Positions 17,183-28,097 of a DNA stretch of 64,000 nt are shown here, in pieces. The number at the start of each line of letters is the position of its first letter. Position 1 is the stretch's first letter. Below the pieces are notes generated by a model that ran no database searches, was not told the origin of the DNA, and was given only the letters and a program-made list of their open reading frames with translations. The translations under genes and the position numbers were made by a program. This DNA is from an uncultured Armatimonadota bacterium. GTDB taxonomy: Bacteria; Armatimonadota; Fimbriimonadia; Fimbriimonadales; Fimbriimonadaceae. Where the stretch lies: contig CAIVDU010000034.1 in NCBI GenBank assembly GCA_903904815.1, positions 17,167 to 81,166 on the forward strand, read 5' to 3'.

Positions 17183-19639
17183 ATGCCACGATTAACCGAT
17201 CAAGAAAGACAAGAGGTTCTTCAGCTGATCGAGTCTGGTCAGCCTCTGCCGGTAAAGTACCGGTCGCTTCTGTTTGAACCCTCCAGTGTCTCCCCTAAGG
17301 AAGGGTCCGTTGTCGAACACGAGTCGAGGACCCGGCCAGCGGCGAAAACAAAACGGGCTGCAAGCCAGGCTATCTCTCCCAGACTTTTAGACAACGAGGA
17401 TCACGATATCGATCGATTGTTTCGAGAGTTCTTCGAGAGCAACTCTTCGGTCATGCTGTTGGTCGCGCCAGAATCTGGCGAAATCGTGGGGGCAAACTCA
17501 GCTGCGGTGGCGTTCTATGGCTATTCCAAATCGGAACTTCTTGGGATGAGAATTGCCGAAATCAATACTTTGCCCGAGTCCGAAATCGCGATCGAACTGG
17601 ACCGCGCAAATCGAGAACAATGCAGCTTTTTCCACTTCAAACACATGCTAGCCTCCGGCGAAGTTCGAAACGTGGAGGTGCATTCAACGCCGATCGTAAG
17701 CGGAGGCGCCAAGTTACTGTTTTCGATTATCCACGACACCACCTCTCGAACACAGGCCGAAGCGGCCATCGAAACGATGGCCCTTCGATACAAAACCCTG
17801 TTGGATGCAGCCTGCGATGGAATTCATGTTATGGACGACCTGGGCAACGTCGTCGAAGTCAATGCGGCATTTTGCCAGATGCTTGGATACTCGCGCGAAG
17901 AACTGCTCACCATGAACGTCGCCGATTGGGACGCCAAGTGGTTTGGCGATGACCTTCTGAACACGGTCACTGGACTCATCAAGAACGCAGGAAAAGTCGA
18001 GACGATTCATCGCCGGCGTGACGGGTCTTTAAGAGACATTGAGATTAATGCGGTCGGCGTCGAACTGGACGGTCGCCGATACAACTACTTATCGGCGCGG
18101 GACATCACCGACCGAAAACAATCAGAGCAGGCGGTTAGGGAGTCACTGGATCGACTTCTCAAGATTGCCAGCCAGGTTCCAGGAGTCGTCTATCAATACC
18201 TCCTGCGTCCCGACGGAACATCCTGCTTCCCTTTCGCCAGCGAAGCCATCCGTGAAATCTATCGAGTGACGCCCGAGCAAGTCAGGGAGGACGCCACGCC
18301 AGTCTTTGCAAACCTGCACCCAGACGATTTCGATGGCATCGTAGAGTCGATTCAGTCTTCGGCTAGGGACCTCACCCCATGGCGTCACGAATACCGGGTC
18401 AAGTTTGAAGACGGAAGTGAGCGATACCTCTTTGGTAACGCCTTGCCGCAGCGAGAACCAGACGGATCGGTCCTTTGGCACGGCTTTATTACCGATATCT
18501 CAGATCGCCGAGCAGCGGCCGAAGAGAAGGCAATGTTGGAAAGTCAATTGCAACAATCGCAGAGGCTGGAAGCATTAGGCGTGCTTGTTGCGGGTGTTGC
18601 TCACAACATCAATAACGTGCTTGCTGCCGTGATGGGGTCGGCGTCGCTGCGTGAAAAGCTTACGCACGACCCACAGGATCTCGAAGCATTCAAAACGATC
18701 ACGACCGCCTGCCGTCGGGGCCGTGACGTCGTGAACTCGCTGACGCAGTTTGCCAAGCCCACCCTGCCGCAAAAGTCACCCCTCGACGTTCATGGGCTAC
18801 TTTCAGAAGTCCGGACCCTTCTAGAAAACGTTACGCAGAAACAATATATCCTCCGCGAGGAGTTCATGTCGGAGCCCGCTTGGGTTCTCGGTGATGCGGG
18901 AAGCATCTCGAACGCAATCATGAACCTCTGCATCAACTCAATCGATGCGATGCCGAACGGCGGAGAGCTGATTCTCCGGACTACTTTCCTGCCCGACAAT
19001 TACCTTGAAATCTCGGTGCAGGATTCCGGTGAGGGAATGAGCCCCGAAGTGTTGGCAAGGGTCATGGATCCGTTCTTCACCACCAAGCCCGTGGGAAAGG
19101 GAACTGGGCTGGGCTTGAGCATGACTCACGGTGTGGTGAAGGCCCATGGAGGCGCACTTACGATCTCAAGTCAATTGATGCATGGAACGATCGTAAAGAT
19201 TCAGCTTCCCCGGGTTCCAACCCCTAACACCAATGAGCAAACGCCCCTTCCACCAACGGAGTTGGGGCCACTTAAAGTTCTTCTGGTCGACGATGACGAA
19301 GACGTACTGCTGCTGGTCAAGCGCATGCTGAAGGTGGCCGGTCTCTCTGTCCAATCAGTAACTGGAGGTGAAGAGGCCGTCGAGCATCTTAAACGAGGCA
19401 GTTCGCCTGACCTGGTCATCCTTGACCAAAACATGCCGAGGATGAATGGCATTCAGACGATGGCGGCTTTAAGAGAAATTAATCCTCACCTTCCGATTTT
19501 GATTTCGTCCGGACAGCCGGAGATCGAATCTTGGCCGTGCTTCCAGATCCCGGACGTCTCGGTCATTTCGAAGCCGTTTGAGATGGACGAGCTTGTGGCA
19601 AAACTCCTCACGTTTGGGACGCTCAGTAAGCGGGGATGA
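17183..19639 (+). CDS. Hybrid histidine kinase with three PAS domains and a receiver
   Basis: An 818-residue protein without membrane segments. Three PAS domains follow each other (about residues 75-190, 195-310 and 320-440); the GYSREELL and GYSKSELL motifs mark the first two, and a PAC-like end is visible in each. The kinase core has the phospho-accepting His474 in GVAHNINNVLA, an N-box (NLCINSIDAMPNGG), G1 (DSGEGMSPE) and G2 (GTGLGLSMTHGV). The C-terminal receiver (about 695-810) has LLVDDDEDV, the phospho-acceptor Asp748 in ILDQNMPRMNG and Lys in SKPFE. It is soluble and so probably senses a cytoplasmic signal such as redox or light. No output regulator is adjacent. AGGAAG precedes the ATG by 6 nt. 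Confidence 0.93.
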   Translation: MPRLTDQERQEVLQLIESGQPLPVKYRSLLFEPSSVSPKEGSVVEHESRTRPAAKTKRAASQAISPRLLDNEDHDIDRLFREFFESNSSVMLLVAPESGEIVGANSAAVAFYGYSKSELLGMRIAEINTLPESEIAIELDRANREQCSFFHFKHMLASGEVRNVEVHSTPIVSGGAKLLFSIIHDTTSRTQAEAAIETMALRYKTLLDAACDGIHVMDDLGNVVEVNAAFCQMLGYSREELLTMNVADWDAKWFGDDLLNTVTGLIKNAGKVETIHRRRDGSLRDIEINAVGVELDGRRYNYLSARDITDRKQSEQAVRESLDRLLKIASQVPGVVYQYLLRPDGTSCFPFASEAIREIYRVTPEQVREDATPVFANLHPDDFDGIVESIQSSARDLTPWRHEYRVKFEDGSERYLFGNALPQREPDGSVLWHGFITDISDRRAAAEEKAMLESQLQQSQRLEALGVLVAGVAHNINNVLAAVMGSASLREKLTHDPQDLEAFKTITTACRRGRDVVNSLTQFAKPTLPQKSPLDVHGLLSEVRTLLENVTQKQYILREEFMSEPAWVLGDAGSISNAIMNLCINSIDAMPNGGELILRTTFLPDNYLEISVQDSGEGMSPEVLARVMDPFFTTKPVGKGTGLGLSMTHGVVKAHGGALTISSQLMHGTIVKIQLPRVPTPNTNEQTPLPPTELGPLKVLLVDDDEDVLLLVKRMLKVAGLSVQSVTGGEEAVEHLKRGSSPDLVILDQNMPRMNGIQTMAALREINPHLPILISSGQPEIESWPCFQIPDVSVISKPFEMDELVAKLLTFGTLSKRG

Positions 19640-19672
19640 ATAGGATTGTCCTACTTCTTGGCTGCGCCCAGC

Positions 19673-19765
19673 TCAACTGTTTCTAAGTGACTTTGCCCAC
19701 TTAAGAGCGAGATAGATCCCGGAAGTCACGATGACTTCGATGAAATAGGAAACGTATTCGTCCAT
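19673..19765 (-). CDS. Possible 30-aa single-helix peptide
   Basis: A 30-codon frame MDEYVSYFIEVIVTSGIYLA followed by LKWAKSLRNS. It reads as one amphipathic/hydrophobic helix with a basic C-terminus, the form of many small membrane peptides. It lies between the histidine kinase and the chemotaxis gene in an otherwise empty 244-nt gap. The only possible ribosome-binding site (AAGGAAG) is about 15 nt upstream, too far to be convincing, so the call rests on the composition alone. Confidence 0.3.
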   Translation of the reverse strand: MDEYVSYFIEVIVTSGIYLALKWAKSLRNS

Positions 19766-19883
19766 GGCCTTACTCGGATCTTCCTTATACGGGAGGATCA
19801 GAGGCTCGCATCTCTGCTGCCTTTGCCGCTGACAGGTCCCGGCGCCAGACTCTCGACTCGCTTTTGACGCCGGTCCGAATTCA

Positions 19884-21827
19884 TTAAGCTGCGATCTTCA
19901 GGTGATCCTTCGGAGATTTTTTGGTCTTGAACTGAGCCACCAGCTGTCCAAGATCGGCACTCATCCTATTCATCTGACTTGCCGCATTGCTCACTTCGGT
20001 AATGGATGCGCTCAACTCTTGCGCACCAGCCGCCGTTTGCTCACTGATCGCCGCCACGTTCGTGATCGAACCAATCACCTTATCTGAACCGGTTGCCATC
20101 TCCTCGGAAGCCGCTACGTTGCCTTGTGCGGAGGATGCCACACTGCTCATGGCGTTAGAAGCTACCATCGCTTGCCGGGCGACTTCTTCAGATTGCTGGG
20201 CAACCTGTTGAGAGGATTTAAGAATCTGCTGCAGCATCTTGCCCGCCGACTCGCTTCGTTGTGCCCCTTGAGTGACCTCTTCCGTCGTTCGCTCAATAGC
20301 CCTGACGGTTCCGTTTACGGTTAGTGTCACTCCATCGATGAGTTGGCTAATCTCCTCCGTCGCGGTCCTGGCTTGCTCGGCCAGCTTGCGGACTTCGTCG
20401 GCGACGACCGCGAACCCTCGCCCATGCTCGCCCGCTCTTGCCGCTTCGATAGCTGCATTCAGCGCGAGCAGATTTGTCTGCTCTGCGATCGACTGAATGC
20501 TCGATACGATTTGGCCTATCTGCTTTCCTTTTTGCTCCAGCTCTTGAACTTGGGCAGCTGAAACGCTAACCTGCTCCTGGACTCGGTTCATGGAGGCGAT
20601 TGTGGCCACAACCGCCTGATTGCCTTCTTGGGCGGCTGCGGTCATTTCTTGGGCCGATGCGGCGACTCCGCTCACGCCATCCGTAGCTGAATTCAGCGCG
20701 ATCGAAGCCTCTTCAATCAGCTCCTCTTGAGCTTCGCTGCTCGACCTAACGTTGGAAGCCTGCGCTCCGAGTTCTTCCATGATCGACGCCGACTCGGTTG
20801 CTCCCCGAGCTAAGCGCTCACTTCCAGACGCAATTTCGGAAGCGGCGGACTCACTCTGGCTCGAAGCCTCAGCCAGCGTTGTGCTCGTGCTCGAAACACA
20901 GCGAACGCTCTCTCCGATCTCTTCGACGAGTGCGGTAACCGAGCGTCTCGCCGTGTTGTAGGCCTCGACCGATTCTGCGGTGAGCTCGACCAACTTATTA
21001 AACGTATTCGCGAGAATTCCGACCTCGTCCTTCGAGTCAACCGCAATCTTGTGAGTTGCGGAAACAAGTGATGTTGTCAGGTCTCCAGCCGCCAGCGACG
21101 TCAACGCTAACTTGAGGCTAGATACGTCGTCTCGGGTCAATTCTTCCAGCTTTTCGCATACCAGGGCGAGCGGCCTGGTAATTGACTTGGAGATTCGCCA
21201 GGAAACAATCAAACCGATAAATGCCGCCATAAGTGCGGTTAAGACCGTCAAGAAGGAAGCTCGGTGGGAAACAGTTTCTGCATCCTTTACCGCATTGAGA
21301 GAACTCTTGCGGTTGTACTTAATCATCGTCTCGATCGCTCCCGAGACTTCACTTGCATACACGCTTCCCACCTCTTTGCGAATCTTTTCGACTCTCTGAT
21401 CCACCGGCAACCCATCCAGAGTTGATAGTGTCTTAGCGAGTGCCGCCTTGTAGTCCTTCCAGCCTGCTTCTATAGCATCCGTATTCTTTCGGTCCTCAGG
21501 ATCCAACGCGGTTGAGTCGTAGGCCTTGAGAGACTCATCGGCCTTGGCCATCGAGTCGTCGACTGATTTTTGGATCTTTACTTTGTCCGTATCGGATGCT
21601 GCGCACAGTTGGTACGCACCAGTTCGCACTTGTCCAATGGCCAGATTAAACTCGCCCAGCGCAACCAGTCCGGGTATTTCATCGGTTGCCAGTCCATTTA
21701 TCGCTTGCCCTTGCTGCGAATTACCAAGGAGGGCAATTAAGGCCAAAGTTGCGGTCAGTAAGAGGCTAATCCCAAGGCCAATGCCGAGCTTCACCGCTAG
21801 GCGGAGGTTGTTAAACCATTTCTTCAT
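19884..21827 (-). CDS. Methyl-accepting chemotaxis protein
   Basis: A 647-residue membrane receptor. A first transmembrane helix (about 13-33, [20 protein letters not shown]) is followed by a four-helix-bundle periplasmic domain of about 150 residues without recognisable ligand pocket, and a second helix (about 190-210). The HAMP domain follows ([12 protein letters not shown]). The signalling hairpin tip [37 protein letters not shown] (in part: [14 protein letters not shown]) is canonical. The C-terminus lacks the CheR-binding pentapeptide. No che genes are nearby, so it is an orphan receptor. The ATG at 21827 follows GAACGAGAAG. It probably feeds either flagellar or type IV pilus taxis. Confidence 0.95.
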   Translation of the reverse strand: MKKWFNNLRLAVKLGIGLGISLLLTATLALIALLGNSQQGQAINGLATDEIPGLVALGEFNLAIGQVRTGAYQLCAASDTDKVKIQKSVDDSMAKADESLKAYDSTALDPEDRKNTDAIEAGWKDYKAALAKTLSTLDGLPVDQRVEKIRKEVGSVYASEVSGAIETMIKYNRKSSLNAVKDAETVSHRASFLTVLTALMAAFIGLIVSWRISKSITRPLALVCEKLEELTRDDVSSLKLALTSLAAGDLTTSLVSATHKIAVDSKDEVGILANTFNKLVELTAESVEAYNTARRSVTALVEEIGESVRCVSSTSTTLAEASSQSESAASEIASGSERLARGATESASIMEELGAQASNVRSSSEAQEELIEEASIALNSATDGVSGVAASAQEMTAAAQEGNQAVVATIASMNRVQEQVSVSAAQVQELEQKGKQIGQIVSSIQSIAEQTNLLALNAAIEAARAGEHGRGFAVVADEVRKLAEQARTATEEISQLIDGVTLTVNGTVRAIERTTEEVTQGAQRSESAGKMLQQILKSSQQVAQQSEEVARQAMVASNAMSSVASSAQGNVAASEEMATGSDKVIGSITNVAAISEQTAAGAQELSASITEVSNAASQMNRMSADLGQLVAQFKTKKSPKDHLKIAA

Positions 21828-21950
21828 CTTCTCGTTCCCAACTGACCTTCAGTCCTCCACGCATCGGCTTCCCTGCGAGGCTGGTCCCAGGAAAGATGCA
21901 ACTGTAATTTAGGTCTCAGTCTAGTTATCGGTTCGGAGAAGGTCAATCCA

Positions 21951-22118
21951 ATGGATTTCAGTTCGCAAAAGAATAACTTGCAAGACTTTAAGTTTTACAA
22001 ATTCCGCACTGTAGACGTCATGCAGGCTCAGGGAAAGCGTGGCATCTTTGTTGTTCAACCTATTCGATTTGCCGCGAATAACGAACGAGGCTATTTTGCA
22101 ACCGGCAGACCGATGTGA
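21951..22118 (+). CDS. Possible 55-aa small protein
   Basis: A 55-codon frame beginning MDFSSQKNNLQDFKFYKF and ending RGYFATGRPM. The ATG has an excellent GGAGAAGG about 8 nt upstream, which is the best evidence for it. The last 28 bases overlap the 3' end of the convergent cupin gene on the other strand. No motif, membrane helix or signal is visible. It could be a chance frame; the ribosome-binding site and the even composition make it worth listing. Confidence 0.35.
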   Translation: MDFSSQKNNLQDFKFYKFRTVDVMQAQGKRGIFVVQPIRFAANNERGYFATGRPM

Positions 22119-22474
22119 GTAGTTGACGGATCCGCACTATGCTTGAACTCTGTGAGGATGACGTGGATATTGGTGTTCCCGACGTTCAGTAACGAGTGTG
22201 GAGGCAGTGGTGGCGCCCATATCGCCGAGCCAGGCGCCGGAGGCGACGCGAGACTCGATGAATCGAGCATGACGTTGCGATCGGCGTCGTACCGGACAAA
22301 ATCACTCCAATTGACGATGTACAGATAACCCGACCAAACATGCGTGTGAACCGCAGTTTCCTCTCCGGGAAGGATGAGGGTTTCGAGCACCCGAATCCGG
22401 TCATCTTCCAACAAGACCTTGTGATGCCGGGGAGCCGCGACGACTGCGTCAAGTTCGTCTAGGATGGTGCTCAT
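22091..22474 (-). CDS. Cupin-domain protein
   Basis: A 127-residue single cupin barrel. LPGEETAVHTHVWSGYLYIV contains the first cupin motif with its metal-binding His-x-His, followed about 35 residues later by a proline/glycine-rich PAPGSAIWAPPLPPHSLLNVGN, the second motif. The family covers small metal-binding proteins and dioxygenase-like or binding proteins of varied function, so substrate cannot be assigned. The start directly follows the stop of the DUF1501 gene, so the genes are cotranscribed. Probably cytoplasmic; no signal peptide seen. Confidence 0.8.
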   Translation of the reverse strand: MSTILDELDAVVAAPRHHKVLLEDDRIRVLETLILPGEETAVHTHVWSGYLYIVNWSDFVRYDADRNVMLDSSSLASPPAPGSAIWAPPLPPHSLLNVGNTNIHVILTEFKHSADPSTTHIGLPVAK

Positions 22475-23983
22475 CTAGGCGAGCAGTTCCTTCACCACAA
22501 ATCCGTGAACGTCCGTCAGACGGAAGTCTCGGCCCGAGAATCGGTAGGTGAGCTTAGTGTGATCAATGCCCAAGAGGTGCAGAATTGTCGCGTTCAAATC
22601 GTGAACGTGAACGGCCCCCGGTGTAAAGGTCTCTGGAGTTGGGTTGAGGATCGCTCCATCCTTGCTGACGATGTTGTATCCATATTCGTCGGTTTGCCCA
22701 TAGACGATTCCTGGCTTCACTCCTCCTCCGGCCATCCACATCGTGAAACACCGGGGGTGGTGATCTCGACCGTAGTTCTCCTTCGATAGCGGACCTTGAC
22801 AATAGACAGTTCGACCAAACTCTCCACCCCAAATGATCAGGGTATCGTCCAGCATTCCCCGCCGTTTTAAGTCGGTGACGAGGGCGGCACAGGCCTGATC
22901 GACGTCTTGGCACTGCCGAGGCAGGTCACCACTGAGATTTCCATGTTGGTCCCAGCCTCGATGGAAGATTTGAATGAAACGTACTCCTCGCTCGGCCATC
23001 CGGCGGGCGAGAAGGCAGTTCGCGGCAAACGTGCCTGGCTTATGGGCATCCTGTCCATACAATTCGAATGTCTCATCCGACTCTTTCGAGAGATCCATGA
23101 GTTCAGGAACGCTAGTTTGAAGGCGATACGCCATCTCATACTGGGCAATCCGAGCGGCAATATCGGGGTCGCCGAAGTGGGAGAGTTGCATCGTATTCAG
23201 CTTTGCAATACCATCCAGCATCTTCCTTCGGGTCACGCTATCCACTCCACTCGGGTTTTCGAGAAATAGCACTGGATCTCCAGAACTTCGGAGGGCAACA
23301 CCCTGATACTGGCCCGGCAGGAATCCCGATCCCCAGAGCCGCGTAAAGACTGCCTGGGCGTCGGCCTTCGCGCTCCAAGTGCTGTGAAGGACGATATAGG
23401 TCGGCAGTTCTTGGTTCAGAGTTCCTAAACCGTAACTGACCCAAGATCCAAAACTGGGACGCCCAGGCAGCTGACTCCCGGTCTGGATAAACGTGGTTGC
23501 GGGATCGTGGTTGATCGCCTCGGTGTACATCGAGTTGATCACACAAAGGTCTTTGACGATCTTAGAAGTGTGGGGCAGGAGTTCGCTGACCCAAACGCCG
23601 TCTCCCGAATTGTCGTGCTTCTCGAACTTGTACTTTGTCGGCGCGACCGGAAAACGAGTCTGTCCGCTCGTCATCGTCGTAATCCTCTGGCCGTTTCGAA
23701 TGTTCTGAGGAAGATCCTCGTTGAAATGGTCCATCAGCTTCGGCTTGTAGTCCCACAAGTCGAGTTGACTGGGTCCGCCATTCATGGTCAGATAGATGAC
23801 TCGCTTTGCCTTTGGGGCAAAGTTTGGGAACCCCGGCTGTCCGCCAGATGCATTCAGTGTCCTCTTGGGCGCCTGGTCGGCTTCGACAAGCGATGCCAAG
23901 GCAGCAGTCCCCACTCCAAGAGTTGCCCGACCAAATAGCTGTCGGCGAGTGAGTAGCAGTTCGTGTTCGCGTCTTGGGTCCAT
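22475..23983 (-). CDS. DUF1501 domain protein (sulfatase-like fold, Tat-type leader)
   Basis: A 502-residue protein of the DUF1501 family, typical of Planctomycetes and Armatimonadota. An N-terminal twin-arginine-like leader ([20 protein letters not shown]) precedes the domain hallmarks [49 protein letters not shown] and [19 protein letters not shown]. The fold is related to alkaline phosphatase/sulfatase, but the metal site and substrate are not known. DUF1501 genes are nearly always found beside DUF1549/DUF1553 genes, as here, where the PSD1-type gene lies 46 nt upstream. The pair probably acts outside the cytoplasm, possibly in sulfated polysaccharide or secreted-protein processing. Confidence 0.9.
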   Translation of the reverse strand: MDPRREHELLLTRRQLFGRATLGVGTAALASLVEADQAPKRTLNASGGQPGFPNFAPKAKRVIYLTMNGGPSQLDLWDYKPKLMDHFNEDLPQNIRNGQRITTMTSGQTRFPVAPTKYKFEKHDNSGDGVWVSELLPHTSKIVKDLCVINSMYTEAINHDPATTFIQTGSQLPGRPSFGSWVSYGLGTLNQELPTYIVLHSTWSAKADAQAVFTRLWGSGFLPGQYQGVALRSSGDPVLFLENPSGVDSVTRRKMLDGIAKLNTMQLSHFGDPDIAARIAQYEMAYRLQTSVPELMDLSKESDETFELYGQDAHKPGTFAANCLLARRMAERGVRFIQIFHRGWDQHGNLSGDLPRQCQDVDQACAALVTDLKRRGMLDDTLIIWGGEFGRTVYCQGPLSKENYGRDHHPRCFTMWMAGGGVKPGIVYGQTDEYGYNIVSKDGAILNPTPETFTPGAVHVHDLNATILHLLGIDHTKLTYRFSGRDFRLTDVHGFVVKELLA

Positions 23984-24029
23984 GGGGATGTTTCGATGCG
24001 TCGTGAGAAGAGTTTTCGGGATTTCGTGT

Positions 24030-26978
24030 CTAGTGCTGTGTCAAAGTCTCGTCAAGATTGAGGATCATGTTGCAGACCAGCGCCCACGATGCGTGTTCGG
24101 CGACGGGCAAGCTCATGTCTCGAGGAGATTCGCCGATAGCGAGCGTCTTTTCCGCTTCCGCGGGATTCTCACGATAGCGCGAACGCGCGTCTGCCAAGAA
24201 ACCCGCGACAATCGACTGCTCATTCGACGTAGGAGGACGCCCAGTGGCAAGGCGGAAAGCGTAGTCGATCCGACTTCGATCGTCAGCCTTGGATTTGATG
24301 ACGCGTTGAGCCATTGCCCGTGCGTCCTCGAAGAATCCGGTTTCATTGAGGGTCGCCAGAGCTTGCGTCGGGGTGTTTGTTCGGGAACGCCGAACGACGC
24401 ACGATTCCCGCATCGGGGCATCAAACAGCAGCATCGTGGGGGGCGGACTCGTTCGCTTCCAAAACATGTAGAGGCTTCGCCGGTAGAGTGCATCACCATG
24501 GTCCTGCATGTACTTCGCGGTATCGCTGATCGGATAGGCGATGATCTCCCATAAGCCGGCTGGTTGGTAGGGCTTGTCAGAGTGACCACCCGCCTTGTCC
24601 ACCAGTAGTCCAGAAACGAACAAGGAAGTATCACGAATGACTTCGGCGTCCAGCCTGAACCGAGGACCTCGCGAGATGAGCGTGTTATCGGGGTCCTGAG
24701 CCCTTTTCGCAGGTGAAACTGCGGCGGATTGGCGATACGCGGCGCTGGTCAGGATCAGTCTCGTGAGCTTCTTGATACTCCATCCATCCTGAATAAACCG
24801 ACACGCAAGATAGTCGAGCAAGGCTGGATCGGAAGGCCAGTCCCCGCGACTTCCAAAGTCCTCGCTTGACTTCACGATCCCAGTTCCGAAATGCTGCTGC
24901 CAAATCCGGTTGACCATGACGCGGGCGGTCAGCGGGTTCTTTGGGTCGACGATCCATTCGGCAAGTCCGAGACGATTGTTGTTTCGGGTATCTGAAAGCG
25001 ATCCGAACACCTTGGGAATCGCTCGGGGCACCCGGTCACCCGGAAGGTCGTATTGGCCTCTTCGCAGCAGAAAAGCCGTACGAGCCATCGGCAATTCTTT
25101 CGCCACGTAGGTCATGGGAATCTGTGCGTCTTGGGCCGCACGCGCCGCCGTCAGTTTTCGGTATTTGCGCTGCAGATCCGTATTGGGTCCCAAGTCCAGA
25201 TAGGTATCGATCAACTCGCTCGCTTCGCTCGGGGTAAGAGAAGGCCGATGCGCCAAATCGCGGGCACGCGCTAGCCGCTGGGTGTTGGCGCCTCCAATTC
25301 CGACGAACGCCCCGTCGCCTCCAGATGAATTCACGATCTTGATCAGCAGATCGTTCTGACCTGACTTAAGCTCAACCGAAACCTTGTCATCGTTGGCGGT
25401 CAGCGAACGCAGGATCTTGTTCTCGTGGACAAGGGTGCTATTGACCCAAACCCGAATGGCGTCGTCGCTTCCCAATCTCAATTCCACTTTGGTTGGCTCT
25501 TCGACGGTCAGCTTCGTCCGCAAGTAGACCGCCGCATTTTCCTTGCCTATCAGGCCGGAATGGAGTTTCTCCAACTCGAACGGGATAGGCATCCAAGTGA
25601 GCTCCTTGAACTGAGATCCGGGTTCTGCTCCAAAGTTCGCGGCGAAAGCAGTGTCATAGTCTTTGGCGACGAACGGACCGGTGATCTCCCAATTCCCAGT
25701 TAATGGCATCTTCTCGGAGGCGTTAAGTGCCCACTGTTTGGCATCCTCCTGGCGGGCCGATTCCCGGACCTCCCGCATCAGTTGCTCCAGCTTGGTTAAT
25801 CGAACCTGCTGATCTGGAGTCGGAGCCTTCATGACGGGCTCGTGGAGGCGTGAATTGCCATCGAGGGGGGTGTCCGCCGTGCTGTTAAAGTAGGCGTACA
25901 TCGAGTAGTAGTCCTTCTGGGTGAAGGGGTCGTACTTGTGATCGTGGCATTTGGCGCACTGGAGCGTGACTCCGAGGAACACGGTAGAAGTGGTATCGAC
26001 TCGATCGAAGGTATTTTTCGCGAGGAACTCCGCTTCAATCGCGCCCCCTTCATTTGTGGTCGGATTGAGCCTTACATATCCGGTCGCGATCTTCTGATCC
26101 AGAGTGGGATTGGGTAAAAGGTCGCCTGCGATCTGCCATAGAGCGAACTTGTCGAATGGCAGATCCTCGTTGTAGGCCCTGACAACCCAGTCGCGATAAG
26201 GGTAGATCGACCGCTCGTTGTCGATATGGAGGCCGTGGGTGTCTGCGTAGCGAACGGCATCCAGCCAATATCGAGCCTGGTTTTCGCCGAAGCGCGGGCT
26301 GGCGAGCAGTCGGTCGACGAGGCACTCATAGGCATTCGGTCGGGCGTCTTGAAGGAACTGATTGACCTCCTCGGGCGAGGGAGGTAAGCCCGTCAACGTC
26401 AAGGTCACCCGGCGGACGAGGGTTCGCTTGTCGGCTTCTGGCTCCGGTCGGATATTGCTTTGCTCGAGATGTGCGAGCACGAACCGGTCGATCTCATTCT
26501 TAACCCATGCTGGCCGATTGACCTTGGGCAAAGGCGGAGCCTTCGGTGGGACGAATGCCCAGTGGGCTCGGTACTCGGCGCCCTGAGAGATCCAAAGTTT
26601 GATCGTCTCGATCTCGACCGCCGACAGCGGCTTGATACCGGAGTCGCGGGGAGGCATCTGTGAATCGATGTCCTTCGACAGCATGCGATGCACGGCTTCA
26701 GACTTATCGGGAGCTCCCGGGAAAATGGCCCTCACACCAAAATGAAGCGCGGTTGCTCCGGCGAACGAGTCGAGGCTTACGCCTCCGGTCTTCTTAAGCG
26801 CCGCTTTGTCTTGCCCGTGACATGGCCAGCAGTGCTGAGCAAGCAACGGCCGAACATCTCGATTGAAATCGACGGTCGGTGGCTTGACCTTTTGAGGAGT
26901 TGCACCATTGGCAAAGACTCCGACAACAAGAGTGGCGACGCTAAGGCCATTAAAAAGTGATCTCAGGTTCATGTGCAT
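24030..26978 (-). CDS. PSD1 / planctomycete cytochrome-c domain protein (DUF1549-DUF1553)
   Basis: A 982-residue secreted protein. A signal peptide ([16 protein letters not shown]) is followed by the PSCyt1 domain with a single haem-binding CWPCHG (CxxCH) near residue 50 and the [19 protein letters not shown] loop typical of planctomycete cytochromes. DUF1549 follows ([33 protein letters not shown], a second CxxCH-type motif), then a PA14-like middle insert ([14 protein letters not shown]) and DUF1553 ([17 protein letters not shown] to [12 protein letters not shown]). It is the first gene of the operon with DUF1501 and the cupin. Function is unproven; membrane- or envelope-linked electron transfer is an inference from the two CxxCH motifs. 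Confidence 0.92.
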   Translation of the reverse strand: MHMNLRSLFNGLSVATLVVGVFANGATPQKVKPPTVDFNRDVRPLLAQHCWPCHGQDKAALKKTGGVSLDSFAGATALHFGVRAIFPGAPDKSEAVHRMLSKDIDSQMPPRDSGIKPLSAVEIETIKLWISQGAEYRAHWAFVPPKAPPLPKVNRPAWVKNEIDRFVLAHLEQSNIRPEPEADKRTLVRRVTLTLTGLPPSPEEVNQFLQDARPNAYECLVDRLLASPRFGENQARYWLDAVRYADTHGLHIDNERSIYPYRDWVVRAYNEDLPFDKFALWQIAGDLLPNPTLDQKIATGYVRLNPTTNEGGAIEAEFLAKNTFDRVDTTSTVFLGVTLQCAKCHDHKYDPFTQKDYYSMYAYFNSTADTPLDGNSRLHEPVMKAPTPDQQVRLTKLEQLMREVRESARQEDAKQWALNASEKMPLTGNWEITGPFVAKDYDTAFAANFGAEPGSQFKELTWMPIPFELEKLHSGLIGKENAAVYLRTKLTVEEPTKVELRLGSDDAIRVWVNSTLVHENKILRSLTANDDKVSVELKSGQNDLLIKIVNSSGGDGAFVGIGGANTQRLARARDLAHRPSLTPSEASELIDTYLDLGPNTDLQRKYRKLTAARAAQDAQIPMTYVAKELPMARTAFLLRRGQYDLPGDRVPRAIPKVFGSLSDTRNNNRLGLAEWIVDPKNPLTARVMVNRIWQQHFGTGIVKSSEDFGSRGDWPSDPALLDYLACRFIQDGWSIKKLTRLILTSAAYRQSAAVSPAKRAQDPDNTLISRGPRFRLDAEVIRDTSLFVSGLLVDKAGGHSDKPYQPAGLWEIIAYPISDTAKYMQDHGDALYRRSLYMFWKRTSPPPTMLLFDAPMRESCVVRRSRTNTPTQALATLNETGFFEDARAMAQRVIKSKADDRSRIDYAFRLATGRPPTSNEQSIVAGFLADARSRYRENPAEAEKTLAIGESPRDMSLPVAEHASWALVCNMILNLDETLTQH

Positions 26979-27260
26979 TCGACGGTGAACGCAGTTAGTA
27001 TAGGACTCTTACGCAATGCGCGCAAAAAGAACGCTCCATACGAAGCGATCCATTTGCCGCATTGCGCAGGGATACGAATGCGATGCTTCTAAAACCGCGT
27101 TCTCACCCTCAGTGGGTAGCCGGATATCCGTCGTTCAAGGTCCCCTCCGACTACCCAGGCCGTTCATCAATCCTTCATGGCGCGGTGAAACCGGTCAAAT
27201 AGCTCAACGAATTGCAAGGTTCTTTCGAATTCGCAAGCACGTTAGCCGCTTTCGACGATT
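26979..27260. other. Intergenic region upstream of the PSD1 gene
   Basis: About 280 bases. On the minus strand TATACT lies 18 nt before the ATG at 26978 and may be the -10 of the operon. No gene, RNA or repeat is recognisable in the rest. Confidence 0.4.
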
Positions 27261-28019
27261 TTAGAGATCTCCCAACGAGATACGAATGTCCTGAGGTGGC
27301 TCATTCTTCATCCCGGTCGAATCTCGCATGCTGTATCTCAGCGCCGTGAAGATGAAATCTTTCGGATGTGCTGAGGTCGGGATTCGAAATACCACGCGGA
27401 AGTTGATGGCGGCGCCCGGGTTAAAAATGGCTCCAATCGGAGCATTCTCAGTTGCTTTAAGGTCGAAAGTGTCAGCGATATAGCTGTTCTCGTTGCCGTC
27501 CGTCAAAGCCGTATGAATGCCATCCCAAGTGGGGGAGAAGACGATTTCATCGCGGTTAGGGGTCCCGTTCTTAATGCGACAAGTCAAAACGATGAGGTCC
27601 TCATCGTCTTTCGCCCCCACGTTTCGATTTGTCACGTAGATGTAGTCGTTGTCAATAACCTTGTACGACTTAACCCGCTCGGCCTTCGAGACAATGAAAC
27701 GCCACTTACCGGTAAAGATCTCCTCGCCCAACTTGCCCGTGTTGCGGTTACCAATCTGATTGGCTCCGCCTGCTTTAACGAGCTCAATACCGCCGGCACG
27801 CTTGACGACTTGATAGCCGAGAGCCTTTGCAATGTCTCCGACTGGGGCGTAAGTGCGGCCACCAATGACCTTTAGGTCAGTCGAAGCAACGGTCCCATCA
27901 ACATAGAGTCTCTGAGCCAAATGTCCGGCTAAGACGAGTGAAGCGCCCGCAAGGGCAGCAAAAGCAACAACGATTCGCTTCGAACGCAGCTTGCAGTATA
28001 GGCGAGCGCTCGAACTCAC
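27261..28019 (-). CDS. Secreted protein with copper-amine-oxidase-N-like stalk domain
   Basis: About 252 residues. A membrane-export signal (VVAFAALAGASLVLAGHLAQ) is followed by a short stalk domain of the copper amine oxidase N-terminal-like type (YVDGTVASTDLKVIGGRTYA, then PVGDIAKALGYQVV). From residue about 95 a DUF4352-like immunoglobulin fold follows (EDLIVLTCRIKNGTPNRDEI, NEN(S)YIADTFDLKATEN, PGAAINFRVVFRIPTS, where a stability-domain-like beta sandwich is expected). A role in envelope binding or signalling is inferred from the architecture. The GTG at 28019 is chosen because GGAAGG lies 10 nt upstream; the in-frame TTG at 28037 has no ribosome-binding site. Confidence 0.7.
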   Translation of the reverse strand: MSSSARLYCKLRSKRIVVAFAALAGASLVLAGHLAQRLYVDGTVASTDLKVIGGRTYAPVGDIAKALGYQVVKRAGGIELVKAGGANQIGNRNTGKLGEEIFTGKWRFIVSKAERVKSYKVIDNDYIYVTNRNVGAKDDEDLIVLTCRIKNGTPNRDEIVFSPTWDGIHTALTDGNENSYIADTFDLKATENAPIGAIFNPGAAINFRVVFRIPTSAHPKDFIFTALRYSMRDSTGMKNEPPQDIRISLGDL

Positions 28020-28085
28020 CGTCCAAGCACCTTCCAATCAAGACGAGTCATCTTGCGATCGTCCCGATACGGCAACTATCTTCTT

Positions 28086-28091
28086 TATAAT
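28086..28091 (+). promoter_or_regulatory. Consensus -10 TATAAT 6 nt before the VOC gene
   Basis: A perfect TATAAT is followed by CGAGGA and the ATG at 28098. The spacing places the transcription start on or next to the start codon, so a leaderless message is likely. A -35 element at the usual distance is not recognisable. Confidence 0.5.
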
Positions 28092-28097
28092 CGAGGA

